DNA of 64,000 nt. Source: Yponomeuta sedellus. Its lineage: Eukaryota; Arthropoda; Insecta; Lepidoptera; Yponomeutidae. Below, one piece after another: positions 53,920-63,975 of this stretch. Within the stretch, counting starts at the first letter, position 1. Each line of letters begins with the position of its first letter. The position numbers and the translations under genes are program-made. The notes below the pieces were generated by a model. The model was not told the origin of the DNA. It saw nothing but the letters and a program-made list of their open reading frames with translations, and made no database searches. The DNA lies in NCBI GenBank assembly GCA_934045075.1, contig OW203722.1, positions 3,193,001 to 3,257,000 of the forward strand. Direction: 5' to 3'.

Positions 53920-54290
53920 CTATAAAAAATTATAATAAACTCCCAAATCACCTGAAAGAATTGAATAACGACTACAGTTTCAATAAAGATTTAAAGAAAA
54001 TACTCATTTCAAAATGTTATTTATTATACGATAGAAGAATATTTAAAAGATAGTATAGATGGAATGAGATAAATAATTGTATAAATGTAACTTTACAAAT
54101 ATAATTAACAAAAATTGCATGATAAATAATCAAGTTAAATTTAAGTAAATGTAATGCATACTTTTATATAGCACTTTAAAATGTTGCGTGCCCTACAGGG
54201 CCCACAAAGATCTTATCAAATAACTGTTAAGTTATAATGTAACAACCTTAAAACTTGTGGAATGCAATAAAGTATTGAGCATTGAGTACT
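53920..54290 (+). pseudogene. LINE C-terminal remnant and 3' UTR
   Basis: A frame reads AIKNYNKLPNHLKEL, FNKDLKKIL and CYLLYDRRIF before a stop, the typical end of a jockey-like ORF2. The 3' UTR has CCCACAAAGATCTTATCAAA and ends GCAATAAAGTATTGAGCATT. The same 3' end, without coding part, is at 57031-57130. Confidence 0.65.
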
Positions 54291-54569
54291 TGATGTTCGC
54301 GACACGACATAATAAGACAGATGGATAGACATACAGACAGATTTTGTAGACATAGTAATAGAGTCCCAATAGCGCCTTTCGAGTAATATCTTTATCAGCA
54401 ATTCGCATTCCAACAAAACAACCATCTGGTCATTAAACAAGGACCTTTAAAGGCCAAATTAAACTTAACGCAAATAATTTACAAAAGCACTTTAAAGCCA
54501 GTTTGCCAAGGAACGAACCGTGGAATATTAATCCGGAAACAAAAGCAAACCAAACCATGGAAACATTAT

Positions 54570-54720
54570 TGCTAAGGAGAGGTGATAGCGGTAAAACGCC
54601 AGCTTCTCGTCCGGGAAATCGCAGGTTCAAATCCCGGCATGTACTTTTCTTTCTACGGACTTTGTTTTCTAACTTATGTACTCTTGTGAAGTCGCAGTAG
54701 CAATGCCACTCGCTCACTCT
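54570..54720 (+). repeat. tRNA-like SINE head and body
   Basis: AGGTGATAGCGGTAAAACGC, then GCAGGTTCAAATCCCGG. The minus-strand sequence at 63860-63975 carries the same CGCCAGCTTCTCGTCC segment. Confidence 0.55.
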
Positions 54721-54784
54721 ATTACTCTATCACTAAATTTATAACACTTCAGAAACCGTAGTGTCTAAAGTGTTATAAATCTAT

Positions 54785-55900
54785 ACATATAACATTCAAA
54801 GTCCTGACTGACTGACTCACTTATCAACGCCCAGCCCAAGCCGTTGGACCTACGAAGCTGAAATTTTGCACAGGGGTCTGTATATAATGTAGGCAAGGAA
54901 TACGAAAGGGTTTTTTGAAATTCAACCCCTAAGGGGGCAAAAAGGGTTGCCAAAATTTGTATGGGAGGTATAAAAAATGTTGTCTTATTTTCTTAAAACT
55001 TGAAATACATGCTTTTCAAATACATGCTATTAGATTTTATATTTCGCAACCCTGTTTACTCCCTAAACGGGGTTGCAAAATATAAAATTTAAAGTCCTGA
55101 CTAACTGACTCACTCATTAACGCCCAGCCCAAGCCGTTAAACCCAGGAAGCTGAAATTTTGCACAGAGGGTCTGTATATAATTTAGGCAAGGAATAAGAT
55201 TTTGTTTGTTAAATTCAACCCTTAAGAGGGCGAAAAGGGTTGCCAAAATTTGTATGGGAGGTATAAAGAATGTTGTCTTATTTTCTTGAAACTTAAAATA
55301 CATGCTCTTCAACACAATTAAATGAACACATATTTCACCGTTTTTTCTAAATTTAACCCTTAAGGGAGTAATCGGGGTTGCAAAATTTTGTTCTCCTGAC
55401 TGACTCACTCATCAACGCCCAGCCCAAGCCCTTGGACCTAGGAAGCTAAAATTTTGCACAAAGGGTCTATGTATAATATAGACAAGAAAAGAGACCATTT
55501 TTTTTAATTCAGCCCTTACGAGACGAAAAGAGTAGCCAAAAGTTGTGTGGGAAGTATAACGAATGTTGACTAATTTTCTTGAAACTTAAAATAAATACTC
55601 TTCAACACAATCGATTGAACACGTGTTTTGCCGTTTTTTCTAAATTTAACCCTCAAGGCAGTGAAAGAGGTACTCTCAGTTTCCGGATTTGCAGCTCACC
55701 CTTAGTGCTTGAGACATTTCGTCCATTTTTAAAGAATTTTTAATCCACACAGTTCATTTTTAATATTTAAAAAATCTATTGTTCTTCCTCGATTTGTCGC
55801 AGATTCAGATAATTTATCAGAACAAAAATCGTCAGCACATTTTATTGAAGCATACTGAATAACTAAAGTCCACGCGGACGGAGTCGCGGGCAAAAGCTAG
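54785..55900 (+). repeat. repeat A, about three diverged tandem copies
   Basis: ACTCAC(T)TATCAACGCCCAGC-type landmarks recur near 54815, 55115 and 55405, each followed by GCTGAAATTTTGCACA, AATTCAACCC and TTGCCAAAATTTGTATGGGA. The last copy ends with TCCACGCGGACGGAGTCGCG near 55870. Units of about 290-300 bp. Weak matches allow small hairpins at unit junctions (55034-55088). Confidence 0.72.
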
Positions 55901-55959
55901 TATAAAATATGCCTCAGCACTTGTTACGTAGAAGAGCATAATGAGGCTAAGGGTCTCTT

Positions 55960-56120
55960 TCCGTATCCCATAAAGTTCCGGATAAGCTATCCGCAACCAG
56001 GGCTGCCGTTTGTTCTAAATTTGAAACCATAACGAACATACGCAACTAGAGCAAAATTAATTTAAATTTAGAACGAATGGCAGCCCTGGAACTTTACTTG
56101 AACATTGTGAAACGGGCTCT
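55960..56120. repeat. foldback MITE-like repeat
   Basis: CAGGGCTGCCGTTTGTTCTA (55997) pairs with TAGAACGAATGGCAGCCCTG (to 56088). Pairing continues outward less exactly (ATAAAGTTCC / GGAACTTTAC). Confidence 0.65.
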
Positions 56121-56727
56121 AAGTGCGGAAATCTCAGGTCCGAGTAAATGAGACTGAAAGCAAAGGGATTTACTAACTGAGCAGTAGTTGGTCAATAGAG
56201 TGATAGCGGTTGTTTGATTGACACTATTTATAGTCTGCTAACCAATCGCATTGCAATGGTATAAATGGATTATAATTATTTCTTTCTTTGACTTGCGCCA
56301 CCTTGCTTTATTTCAACGTACAAAATAAAATGTCGCTGGCATGGATAGCCCGGTATGGGTGGTATTTTAGCCCCTAAAATAGGTTTTTAAAATGTCGCTA
56401 CCCGATAGTTGGATAAAACTTTTATCTTGACCTTGCGCTCTCCTAACAGACCTCGGTATATATGTGATTTGTTCTATAGACACAGTTTTCTTAATCGAAG
56501 GCAAACAAGGCTATGTCTACTAAGATTAAGACTTCTTGTATAGGATTACTTTTTTGTGACTCATAAATGTGATAGAGCATTGTTTGAACAGTGGAAAAGG
56601 CTTAAGCAAAAATAAGTACTTACATAACTATATCTTACATGTTCACTCATGTAACGTGAGCGTAAAAATTCGATAAACTTAGTTCGGTTAATATTTTGAA
56701 TATATGATGGAAATCACATTAAAATTT

Positions 56728-56965
56728 TGTAGATATTACATACATACATAACCTCGCGCCTGTATCCCAGAGAGGTAGGAGACCAGGGACTGCCACTTGC
56801 CACGATCCTGACAGATCATCTTCGCTTCATCAACATTCATAAGTCGTTGCATGCATGCACGACGGTTCCGGGTACTTTTTATCTTTTCCTTTGCTAATAA
56901 ATCCCCTATTTGGTCGATGTGAGGCCGTCTGGGACGTCCATTACCAGCCTTTCCGCTCACATTCC
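56728..56965 (-). pseudogene. LINE C-terminal remnant
   Basis: A 74-codon frame on the minus strand with [39 protein letters not shown] and CQDRGKWQSLVS. This is a tail that I associate with lepidopteran non-LTR retrotransposon proteins. It is cut short at its N-terminal side. Degraded relatives lie at 15185, 34340 and 45675. Confidence 0.65.
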
Positions 56966-57030
56966 CAATATATATTTGTTTCGTCAGTCTTTCTTCCTTC
57001 CTTCCTATTGTAGATATTAATAGATATTAA

Positions 57031-57130
57031 TACAGGGTCCACAAAGATCTTATCAAATAACTGTTTAGTTATAATGTAACAACCTTAAAACTTGTGGAAT
57101 GCAATAAAGTATTGAGTACTGAGTATTGAA
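57031..57130 (+). repeat. LINE 3' end, short copy
   Basis: Matches 54196-54290 (CACAAAGATCTTATCAAATA to AATAAAGTATTGAGTACTGA) with a short TATTGAG-type tail. Confidence 0.65.
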
Positions 57131-57373
57131 TGATATTAAATTCATAAATCCGAAGGCGAAATTAATAATTATTATAATATGTATTTATTTCCAGCCAGTG
57201 ATCTCTCTCTCTGAGAGAAGGCCTGTGCCCTGCAGTTTAACGTTTATAGGCTACATAAAAAAAATGAAACACTAATTTTAGTTAGAAAACTTTATTGTGT
57301 CGTTGTGCCCTTGTGTCAGCCCCAGGACCAGAGGAGTTAAGGGACCACAGAAGAAGAAGATATGTAGCACCTG

Positions 57374-57671
57374 AGTGCTTAGTGCGAGTTTGACAGATCC
57401 AATCGAATAACTTTACTACCGCGTTAATCGAGCATTGAGTAGTGAGTATGAGTAAGTTAACCGTTCGAACTAGCTGTCACAGTACAACTCGCACTCGCGT
57501 TTATTCGTGTTTTGGCTGGTAAACGTGTTCACTTCTCAACGTAAACCATTACAACTTGCACTCAGCAATTTTAATTTCCATACTCGTCGCTAGGTGGCGC
57601 TTCCTCGATGCCATAGAGATATGAGTTTACGTTAACGCGATCGAGTAGTTAAAAAACTCGCACTAAGCACT
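57374..57671. mobile_element. MITE-1, reverse-orientation copy (298 bp)
   Basis: AGTGCTTAGTGCGAGTTT...ACTCGCACTAAGCACT. Interior is the reverse complement of 5046-5370. Confidence 0.8.
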
Positions 57672-57865
57672 CTGTAGCTAAAGACATAACATATAAAAAA
57701 ATATATTTAACAGTACACATTTGACGGTACATGTGGGTTAGTACAGTGACTGCTTCGGGTATTAATGCTAACAGTATTATATTCCATTTAACCTCGATGT
57801 GTGCTAAAATTTTAAAATATGCATGAATAGATAAATAGTACAAACATTTTGGAGACATTTTGTAG

Positions 57866-57915
57866 CTCGCGTCGTCGGTTGCTCGTCTCACACGACGAGC
57901 AACCGACGACGCGAG
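57866..57915. repeat. perfect palindrome, 22-bp arms
   Basis: Arms 57866-57887 and 57894-57915 are exact reverse complements over the 6-base centre TCACAC. One arm (GTCGGTTGCTCGTCTCAC) is found singly near 63499-63515, so the palindrome duplicates the end of a dispersed element. Confidence 0.9.
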
Positions 57916-58214
57916 TTCCGTCTCTCCTCACCATGATTAAGCTCTGCGAATCGGAGCGGAACCTGGGCGGACACTTCCGATATAACAACACCCGTAAGTA
58001 GATCCGTACTAAAAGTCTACAATGTGTTGTGCTTACGGAAGTTTTAGTTCAAAAAAGATGAAACATTTATTCAACGGCACAGTATTCAAAACATAACATA
58101 TTACATTTACAAACACTTTCTGTAAAGAATGTCTGCAAAGATAATACATACAACGGAAATGCTTAGTGTAAAAAATCAACAACATAAACGGACATACGAA
58201 TAATCTTCTATAAT

Positions 58215-59060
58215 ATAAAAATGAATCCCCGAATGTGTTGGTAAGCGCAAATCTCGAGAGCAGCTAAACCGATTTCGCTAATTCTTTTTTTAGAATATTC
58301 CTTGAAGTACGAGGATGGTTCTTACAGAGAGAAAAATAAAAAAAGTTAAAGAATCGACTGTTAGGCGGTACGAAGTTTGCTGGGTCAGCTAGTAGAATAT
58401 AAAAATCAATCGCTGATTGTGTTAGTAAGCGCAAATCTCGAGAGCAGCTGAACCGATTTTGCTAATTATTTTTTTAGAATATTCCTTGAAGTACGAGGGT
58501 GGTTCTTACAATGAGAAAAAAATAATAATTAAAGAATCGACTATAAATAGAATATGTAGAATATAAAAATCAATCGCTGATTTTGTTAGTAAGCGCAAAT
58601 CTCGAGAGCAGCTGAACCGATTTTGCTAATTATTTTTTTAGAATATTCCTTGAAGTACGAGGGTGGTTCTTACAATGAGAAAAAAATAATAATTAAAGAA
58701 TCGACTGTAAATAGAATATGTAGAATATAAAAATCAATCGCTTATTTTGTTAGTAAGCGCAAATCTCGAGAGCAGCTGAACCGATTTTGCTAATTCTTTT
58801 TTTAGAATATTCCTTGAAGTACGAGGGTGGTTCTTACAATGAGAAAAAAATAATAATTAAAGAATCGACTGTAAATAGAATATGTAGAATATAAAAATCA
58901 ATCGCTTATTTTGTTAGTAAGCGCAAATCTCGAGAGCAGCTGAACCGATTTTGCTAATTATTTTTTTAGAATATTCCTTGAAGTACGAGGATGGTTCTTA
59001 CAGAGAGAAAAAAAAAATTAAGAATCGATTGTCATTCGGTTCGCTGGGTCAGCTTGTATA
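58215..59060 (-). repeat. repeat B tandem array, five units
   Basis: GCGCAAATCTCGAGAGCAGC recurs at about 58245, 58430, 58593, 58758 and 58921. The three middle units are almost identical with a period of 163-165 bp. The outer units end in sequence like the dispersed single copies (GCGGTACGAAGTTTGCTGGG). Confidence 0.85.
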
Positions 59061-59429
59061 ATATAATATGGTGGCGTGACTGATAATGTGATAATACAAA
59101 AGAAAGAAATTAGAATACTTTAACATGTTTACAGACAGTACAGGTTTCAGTGAAAGTTTTTTGTTTTTCGTTAGTATGTATTATGTAAATGTCTTGAATA
59201 AATAATAATAAATGATAACACCTATATTTAGAAGACACAACTTGAGGTTCATTTGTGTTAAGAATTGCCAATAACTTAATAAAAAACTGAATTCGTAGTA
59301 GCAGCATTCCTCGCTAATGAGGCGTTTTTAACACAAATTCTCAAAGTAATTCACTGATGGCGCTTACAGGCGTGGCCATAGAAGAACCGGAACATACGGC
59401 TGTCAAAATTAATCTGCGCTGAGCGAAAT

Positions 59430-59730
59430 TTGAAGCGCTCGTCGGAACCGAAAGATTGAAATCAATCACTTGGGTTAAGCAACAACAGGCGCGGTCAGGT
59501 ACTGGATGGGTGACCATCTCGTGACTACCGCTAGTGGCATTTTTTCCAAGCGCCTCCGTGCTTCGCAATGCACGCTAAGCCGTTGGTGCCGGCTGTCATG
59601 TAATGCCAGTCGTTAACCCATGTCAGAGGCCTTATGAACGGCTTGATAACTTCTGACAGCAAGGCCTGCCACTGTCTTACAATGAATGAAGAGACCCGTG
59701 CCCCAGCAATGGGACATACAAACGTGTCCC
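59430..59730 (+). mobile_element. 5S-derived SINE, best 5S-like head
   Basis: GTTAAGCAACAACAGGCGCG then GTCAGGTACTGGATGGGTGA, the closest match to 5S rRNA boxes A to C among these copies. Body to CTTACAATG, then a shortened 3' end (GAAGAGACCCGTGCCCCAGC). A central ~60-base block is missing before the 3' end. Confidence 0.85.
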
Positions 59731-59835
59731 TATCTTTGTATGTGCCCGCTATAGTCGCTACCTATAAAGTACTTTGTGAATTGTCCTGAAAACGTCTCAT
59801 AGTACGAGTAGAACCGAAGTGTCTGAGTTGCTGAC

Positions 59836-60060
59836 GTGCCTCTGCGTTTGAAATTGCGCGGTATCTCGCGAAGAACCGACAACCGTTGGAGTAAACGTGT
59901 TCTTGAGTGGAGACCGCAACTCGGCAAACGTAGTGTAGGACGCCCTGCGACCAGGTGGGATGACGACCTGCATAAAACTGCCGGCAGATGCTGGATGCGG
60001 CAACCTGAAAACAGGCCGCTAATTAGGGGAGGGCTATGTCCAGCAGTGGACTAAAGACGA
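59836..60060 (+). pseudogene. RTE-like LINE C-terminal remnant
   Basis: The frame reads RVLEWRPQLGKRSVGRPATRW and DDLHKTAGRCWMRQ, then breaks. WRPxxGKRSxGRPxTRWxDDL is a frequent C-terminal signature of lepidopteran RTE-type LINE proteins. It ends with the 3' landmark GGGCTATGTCCAGCAGTGGA and a GAAGACGAA tail. Confidence 0.7.
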
Positions 60061-60061
60061 A

Positions 60062-60763
60062 GACGAATGCTCAAAGAGGCTCGCGTGGTGATCAAGCCAT
60101 ATTAGTTTACTAAATAGTCGGGAAGTTTATTATTTTATGTCCCTTTGTAACGGTGAAAACCTGTTTACACCATTTTTTGGTATTTATTTAATAGTGTTTA
60201 TAATTTTAAAAATTTAAAATTACTTCACCCATTTTTGAGATTTCCTTAATTTTTTGCCATCACTACGTTATGTTTCAACCGGACCCGACTACATAATGGA
60301 CCCGTTAACGGAAAAAAAATGGGACCACGAGAAAACACCCAAATCTTCCTTGACCCGCCGCTTATTCTTTTTTATTAAGTTTTTTTTCTGTTTAACATTA
60401 TAAATAAAACATAGAGTTGAAGTCGTTCCAGTTTATTATTTAAAAAGCGCTTTACAACCTCACACCTTCTGTTCGAAAAGTGTAGTTTTGTTCCTATGTG
60501 AGTCGGAGCGAAATAAACAATATAAAATATGAACTCTTTTCGAAAAGGAACTTTTTAGCGGAAATTAGATTTGAATTTGGAACAAATATTTTACTGTGTA
60601 CGAAAATTGTGTGTATTGCTGGCACGTGTTGGATGTACGGCGAGGAGACCCGCGCTAACAAAAAAAAAAGCGCACGAATTATGTCTCTGTTTTAATCAGT
60701 ACAATATACTTGAATGTATAATAAACTTCATTGAATTTTGCATAAAAAATGAGTTTTAAGGTC
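60062..60763. other. AT-rich intergenic sequence, no clear feature
   Basis: Only short frames. I see no supported gene. Confidence 0.4.
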
Positions 60764-61076
60764 TATTTATCCTCACTTGTCCAATTTAGAAAACAATATT
60801 CTAACCTCAAAATTGACATTTGATTTTCTCGGAAATTCATTAAATTGTACTATGTATATTTGCAATTGTTTTGTATTTGTTGTTTTTCCAGTGTACAATA
60901 AAGAATATTCTTATCTTATCTTAAATTTGTTTATAAAATTGGCAGCGTGTTATCTAAAATAGTGTCCCAGGTAACTTCATTTACGGAAATTTTGGACTAA
61001 AAAAGTCCTACTGTAACGGTAGAATCTTATTGCTACTAAATTGCTGAATACTAAATTGGACAAGTAAGGATAAATA
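60764..61076. mobile_element. MITE with 26-bp terminal inverted repeats
   Basis: TATTTATCCTCACTTGTCCA (60764-60789) and its inverted match CTAAATTGGACAAGTAAGGA (61051-61076) differ at one base over 26. The interior is AT-rich and non-coding and contains a CAATAAAGAATATTCTTATC segment that looks like a LINE tail. Ends beginning TA could reflect a TA target site, which I cannot prove. Confidence 0.7.
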
Positions 61077-61489
61077 CGTCAAGTTATGACAGTGGCAATG
61101 CATTAACTCCTGAAACAATAACTTTACTTATATTCAAATGTCTTTTTGTAATGTAACATATATGCATTAATTATGTAACACCGTTTCTTATTTATCTTCT
61201 CATAGAAAAGAGATAAAAGAAGTGTACCAATATGACTCTAGAGCAAATAGGTTTTTCCTCGGGCGATGTACTTTGAATCCCTGGCTGCGCTCAGTATTCT
61301 CCGTTCTAGAATCATTTTATTCTGGAACGTAATAGAAAAATAGCGCACTCGCCGTAAAAATACGATTTTGCGCACTCTATCCACTATTTTATTGCAGTTT
61401 GTAGGACATCATGTTTTTTTTTATTTACACATTTCTACCTACTATATGAATTAAAAAGAAAAATTGCATAATTTATTATAACAACTAGC
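61077..61489. other. AT-rich intergenic sequence, no clear feature
   Basis: Small imperfect hairpin at 61301-61330 (GTTCTAGAAT/ATTCTGGAAC). Nothing else supported. Confidence 0.4.
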
Positions 61490-61670
61490 TAACCCAGCGA
61501 ACTTCGTACCGCCTAACAGTTGATTCTTTGATTTTTATTTATTTTCACTCCGTTAGAACCACCCTCGTACTACAAGGAATATTCTAAAAAAAAGGATTAA
61601 TGAAATCGGTTCAGCTGCTCTTGAGATTTGCACTTGCCATCACATTCAGCGATTTATTTCTTAATTATAA
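61490..61670 (+). repeat. dispersed repeat B, one copy
   Basis: ACCCAGCGAACTTCGTACCG to CATCACATTCAGCGATTTAT; single copy with a TTAATTATAAATAA end. Confidence 0.7.
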
Positions 61671-62102
61671 ATAAAATAATATTACTGCAAAAATGTACAC
61701 ATATTTTTTTTAATGTAAAATACAGTGTTCTCTGTCAATCTTTACCTTTAAAAGGTATTAAGTAGTCAGAGTAAAGGCTTTATAATTGTTAGCGTAATGT
61801 CTAAGAATTCTCAAGACATAAGTTCTACTCGCACTTGTGTTCAAGTCATTCAAGTGTATTAAATTCAACCATAATCTGAAACGGGCAACATAATCCTACA
61901 GCAAAGGCCATAAAATCCATGCCAGAGTGACGCTAATAGTTAGACAAAGCAAGTACTTTTTGTTGTAAACGAATAAACCAGTGTTTGCACATCACTAAAC
62001 GCCAATTGAGCTAATCACGTTTAGGTTTGTAGACATTCAAAACAGATTTACATACCCGCTGAGTTAATTTAATTGTCAAGGTCTAGCTAGCTTATATTTA
62101 TG

Positions 62103-62420
62103 CAATAGTTTTTCAATGATAAATCACGTGCTGTGTGGTGTCGGCCTACAAAATAGCACCAACCCAAATACTTCCCACGGGTGTCGTAAAAGGCGACTAA
62201 GGGGCACAAACTGGGGGGTGGGCAGCAGCGCCCCCTGCAGTACAATTCCATCAAACTGAGATCCCCAACCCGCATGCCCAGCGTGGGAATTATGGGCATT
62301 ACCCCCCAATGATGGCACAACCTTGCGATATGCACTATGGTGCAAGGTTGTGCCATCATTGTGGGAGGGCTATGTCCAGCAGTGGACTAATATAGCCTGA
62401 AGAAGAAGAAGAAGAGGAAA
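62103..62420. repeat. LINE 3'-region fragments with AAG tail and hairpin
   Basis: CTTCCCACGGGTGTCGTAAA and AAGGCGACTAAGGGG (minus-oriented LINE fragment), a 20-bp-arm hairpin (62307-62326/62342-62361), then GGGCTATGTCCAGCAGTGGA and an AAG repeat (62399-62416), the same 3' end as the remnant at 59836-60060. Confidence 0.55.
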
Positions 62421-62762
62421 TCGATCACAAGCTCTAAGGCTATGCCTATTTTTTTATGTAGCCTCGATTGTGTGCCACTGCTAGGCAAATGCCTATAAAT
62501 AAAGATAATCAGTTGCTAAGACACACTGTAAAACAATCAATGGCTGTCCACGACCAGACTCGGCCTAGTATGGAAGCCCGTGAGTCCATTAGCACTGTTT
62601 TGCTCGCTTGTGTGTGATTCACTTGCCTCGATCTGTCAACCGGTGCTAACTAAAAAGAGCGTTAACTACCCGTCACCCACGACACAGGCTGCGCCTAGTG
62701 TGGGAGTCGTAATATACCATAATTACTGTATTCAATTTCTTATAAATAAACATATTTTTATT

Positions 62763-62872
62763 TTTTTTAATGCACTAACCCGTGCTAAGGACAATTTTAG
62801 AAAATCTATTTAGAGCCTAAGTTCGAATCCCGGCATGGGTGAAATTTTTAGCCTCTAAATAGGTTTTTAAAA
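62763..62872. repeat. tRNA-like SINE, minimal foldback form
   Basis: Inverted tail (AATGCACTAACCCGTGCTAA...TATTTAGAGCC) joined to a sense 3' end (GTTCGAATCCCGGCATGGGT...AAATAGGTTTTTAAA). Most of the body is missing. It abuts a 5'-truncated MITE-1 copy. Confidence 0.7.
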
Positions 62873-62873
62873 A

Positions 62874-63101
62874 TGAGTAAGTTAACCGTTCAAACTGTCA
62901 AAACGCTGTCACAGTACAACTCGCACTCGCGTTTATTCGTGTTTTGGCTGGTAAACGTGTTCACTTCTCAACGTAAACCATTACAACTCGCACTCAGCAA
63001 TTTTAATTTCCATACTTGTCGCTAGGTGGCTTCCTCGATGCCATAGAAATATGAGTGTACGTTAACGCGATCGAGTAGTAAAAAAACTCGCACTAAGCAC
63101 T
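62874..63101. repeat. MITE-1, left end missing
   Basis: Same orientation as 57374-57671, starting at GAGTAAGTTAACCGTTCAAA and ending CTAAGCACT. Confidence 0.75.
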
Positions 63102-63107
63102 CTGGGG

Positions 63108-63165
63108 AGGCTTATTTCCAGCAGTGGACTGCAATAGGCTGAAATGATGATGATGATGAATAGTA
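63108..63165 (+). repeat. LINE 3' end with ATG tail
   Basis: GAGGCTTATTTCCAGCAGTG, then GGCTGAAATGATGATGATGA: the common end of RTE-like elements with a trinucleotide tail. Confidence 0.6.
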
Positions 63166-63184
63166 ATGCAGTCAATATACGTCC

Positions 63185-63305
63185 CACTGCAGTCCACAGG
63201 CCTTCTCTCAGAGAGATGAGTTTAATCACCACGCGTGCCCACGGCGGATTGGCAATTTCGACCGGTATGTGAACACCTTAGTCTCCCAGGTTTCCTCACG
63301 ATATT
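63185..63305 (-). repeat. SINE S3, antisense copy
   Basis: CCCACTGCAGTCCACAGGCC to GGTTTCCTCACGAT, matching S3 on the minus strand. Confidence 0.68.
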
Positions 63306-63323
63306 TTCAAGATATTTTTTCAA

Positions 63324-63375
63324 AAATGTTATGTTATGTCAATACCATTCGTGGTATTGACATAACATAACATTT
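63324..63375. repeat. perfect palindrome, 24-bp arms, TTCG centre
   Basis: Arms 63324-63347 and 63352-63375 are exact reverse complements around the 4-base centre TTCG. Confidence 0.9.
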
Positions 63376-63504
63376 ACATATTGTATACTTTTAGTCCGGA
63401 TCTACTTACGGGTGTTGTTATATCGGAACAGTCCGAATAGGTTTCGCTCCGATTCGCAGAGCTTAATCATGGTGAGCAGAGACGGAGCTCGCGCCGTCGG
63501 TTGC

Positions 63505-63860
63505 TCGTCTCACAACATTTACATACATTGCGTCTGGCCCCACACTGGGATACCCTGTGTCGTGGGAACCAGAAACAACGATCACAAACACATTTAAACA
63601 GTGATGCAATTTGCTTAAGCCAGATGTCGCTGCCTGTACGTAATACAGAGAATAGTGTAAAGAGGTTCGAAATTTCACTGATGCCGGTGAGTCGCCCATT
63701 GGCTCAATTGGTAGAGAGCTGGCACGGATAGCGAGAGGTTGCGGGTTCGAATCCCGGTATGGGTGAAATTTTTAGCCTCTAAATAGGTTTTTACATTTAA
63801 ACATCCAAGACCGAAGGTTTTTTTTTTTGTTTCGTCCCCAACCGGGGACTATAACTTCAC
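63505..63860 (-). repeat. tRNA-like SINE S5, interrupted copy
   Basis: CGTCTGGCCCCACACTGGGA and GTCGTGGGAACCAGAAACAA belong to S5. The copy is split at ACATTTAAACA by the tRNA-Lys-like SINE, then continues ATCCAAGACCGAAGG, ending before its own tRNA-like head. Confidence 0.75.
63590..63803 (+). mobile_element. tRNA-Lys-like SINE inserted in S5, 11-bp TSD
   Basis: ACATTTAAACA at 63590-63600 and 63793-63803. The insert runs from GTGATGCAATTTGCTTAAGC through leader and tRNA-like body to CTCTAAATAGGTTTTT, with no tail. The A box is slightly changed (GGTAGAGAGCTGG). Confidence 0.85.
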
Positions 63861-63975
63861 AATTGAACGTAATTAAGAAAGGAAAGTCATTGATACATGC
63901 CAGTATTCGAACTCACGACCTCCTGGACGAGAAGCTGGCGTTCTGCCGCTCCACTATCCGCCATGTATCTCGGTC
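63860..63975 (-). repeat. tRNA-like SINE head
   Basis: On the minus strand: CATGGCGGATAGTGGAGCGG, CGCCAGCTTCTCGTCCAGGA and GTGAGTTCGAATACTGG. Relative of 54570-54720. Confidence 0.55.
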
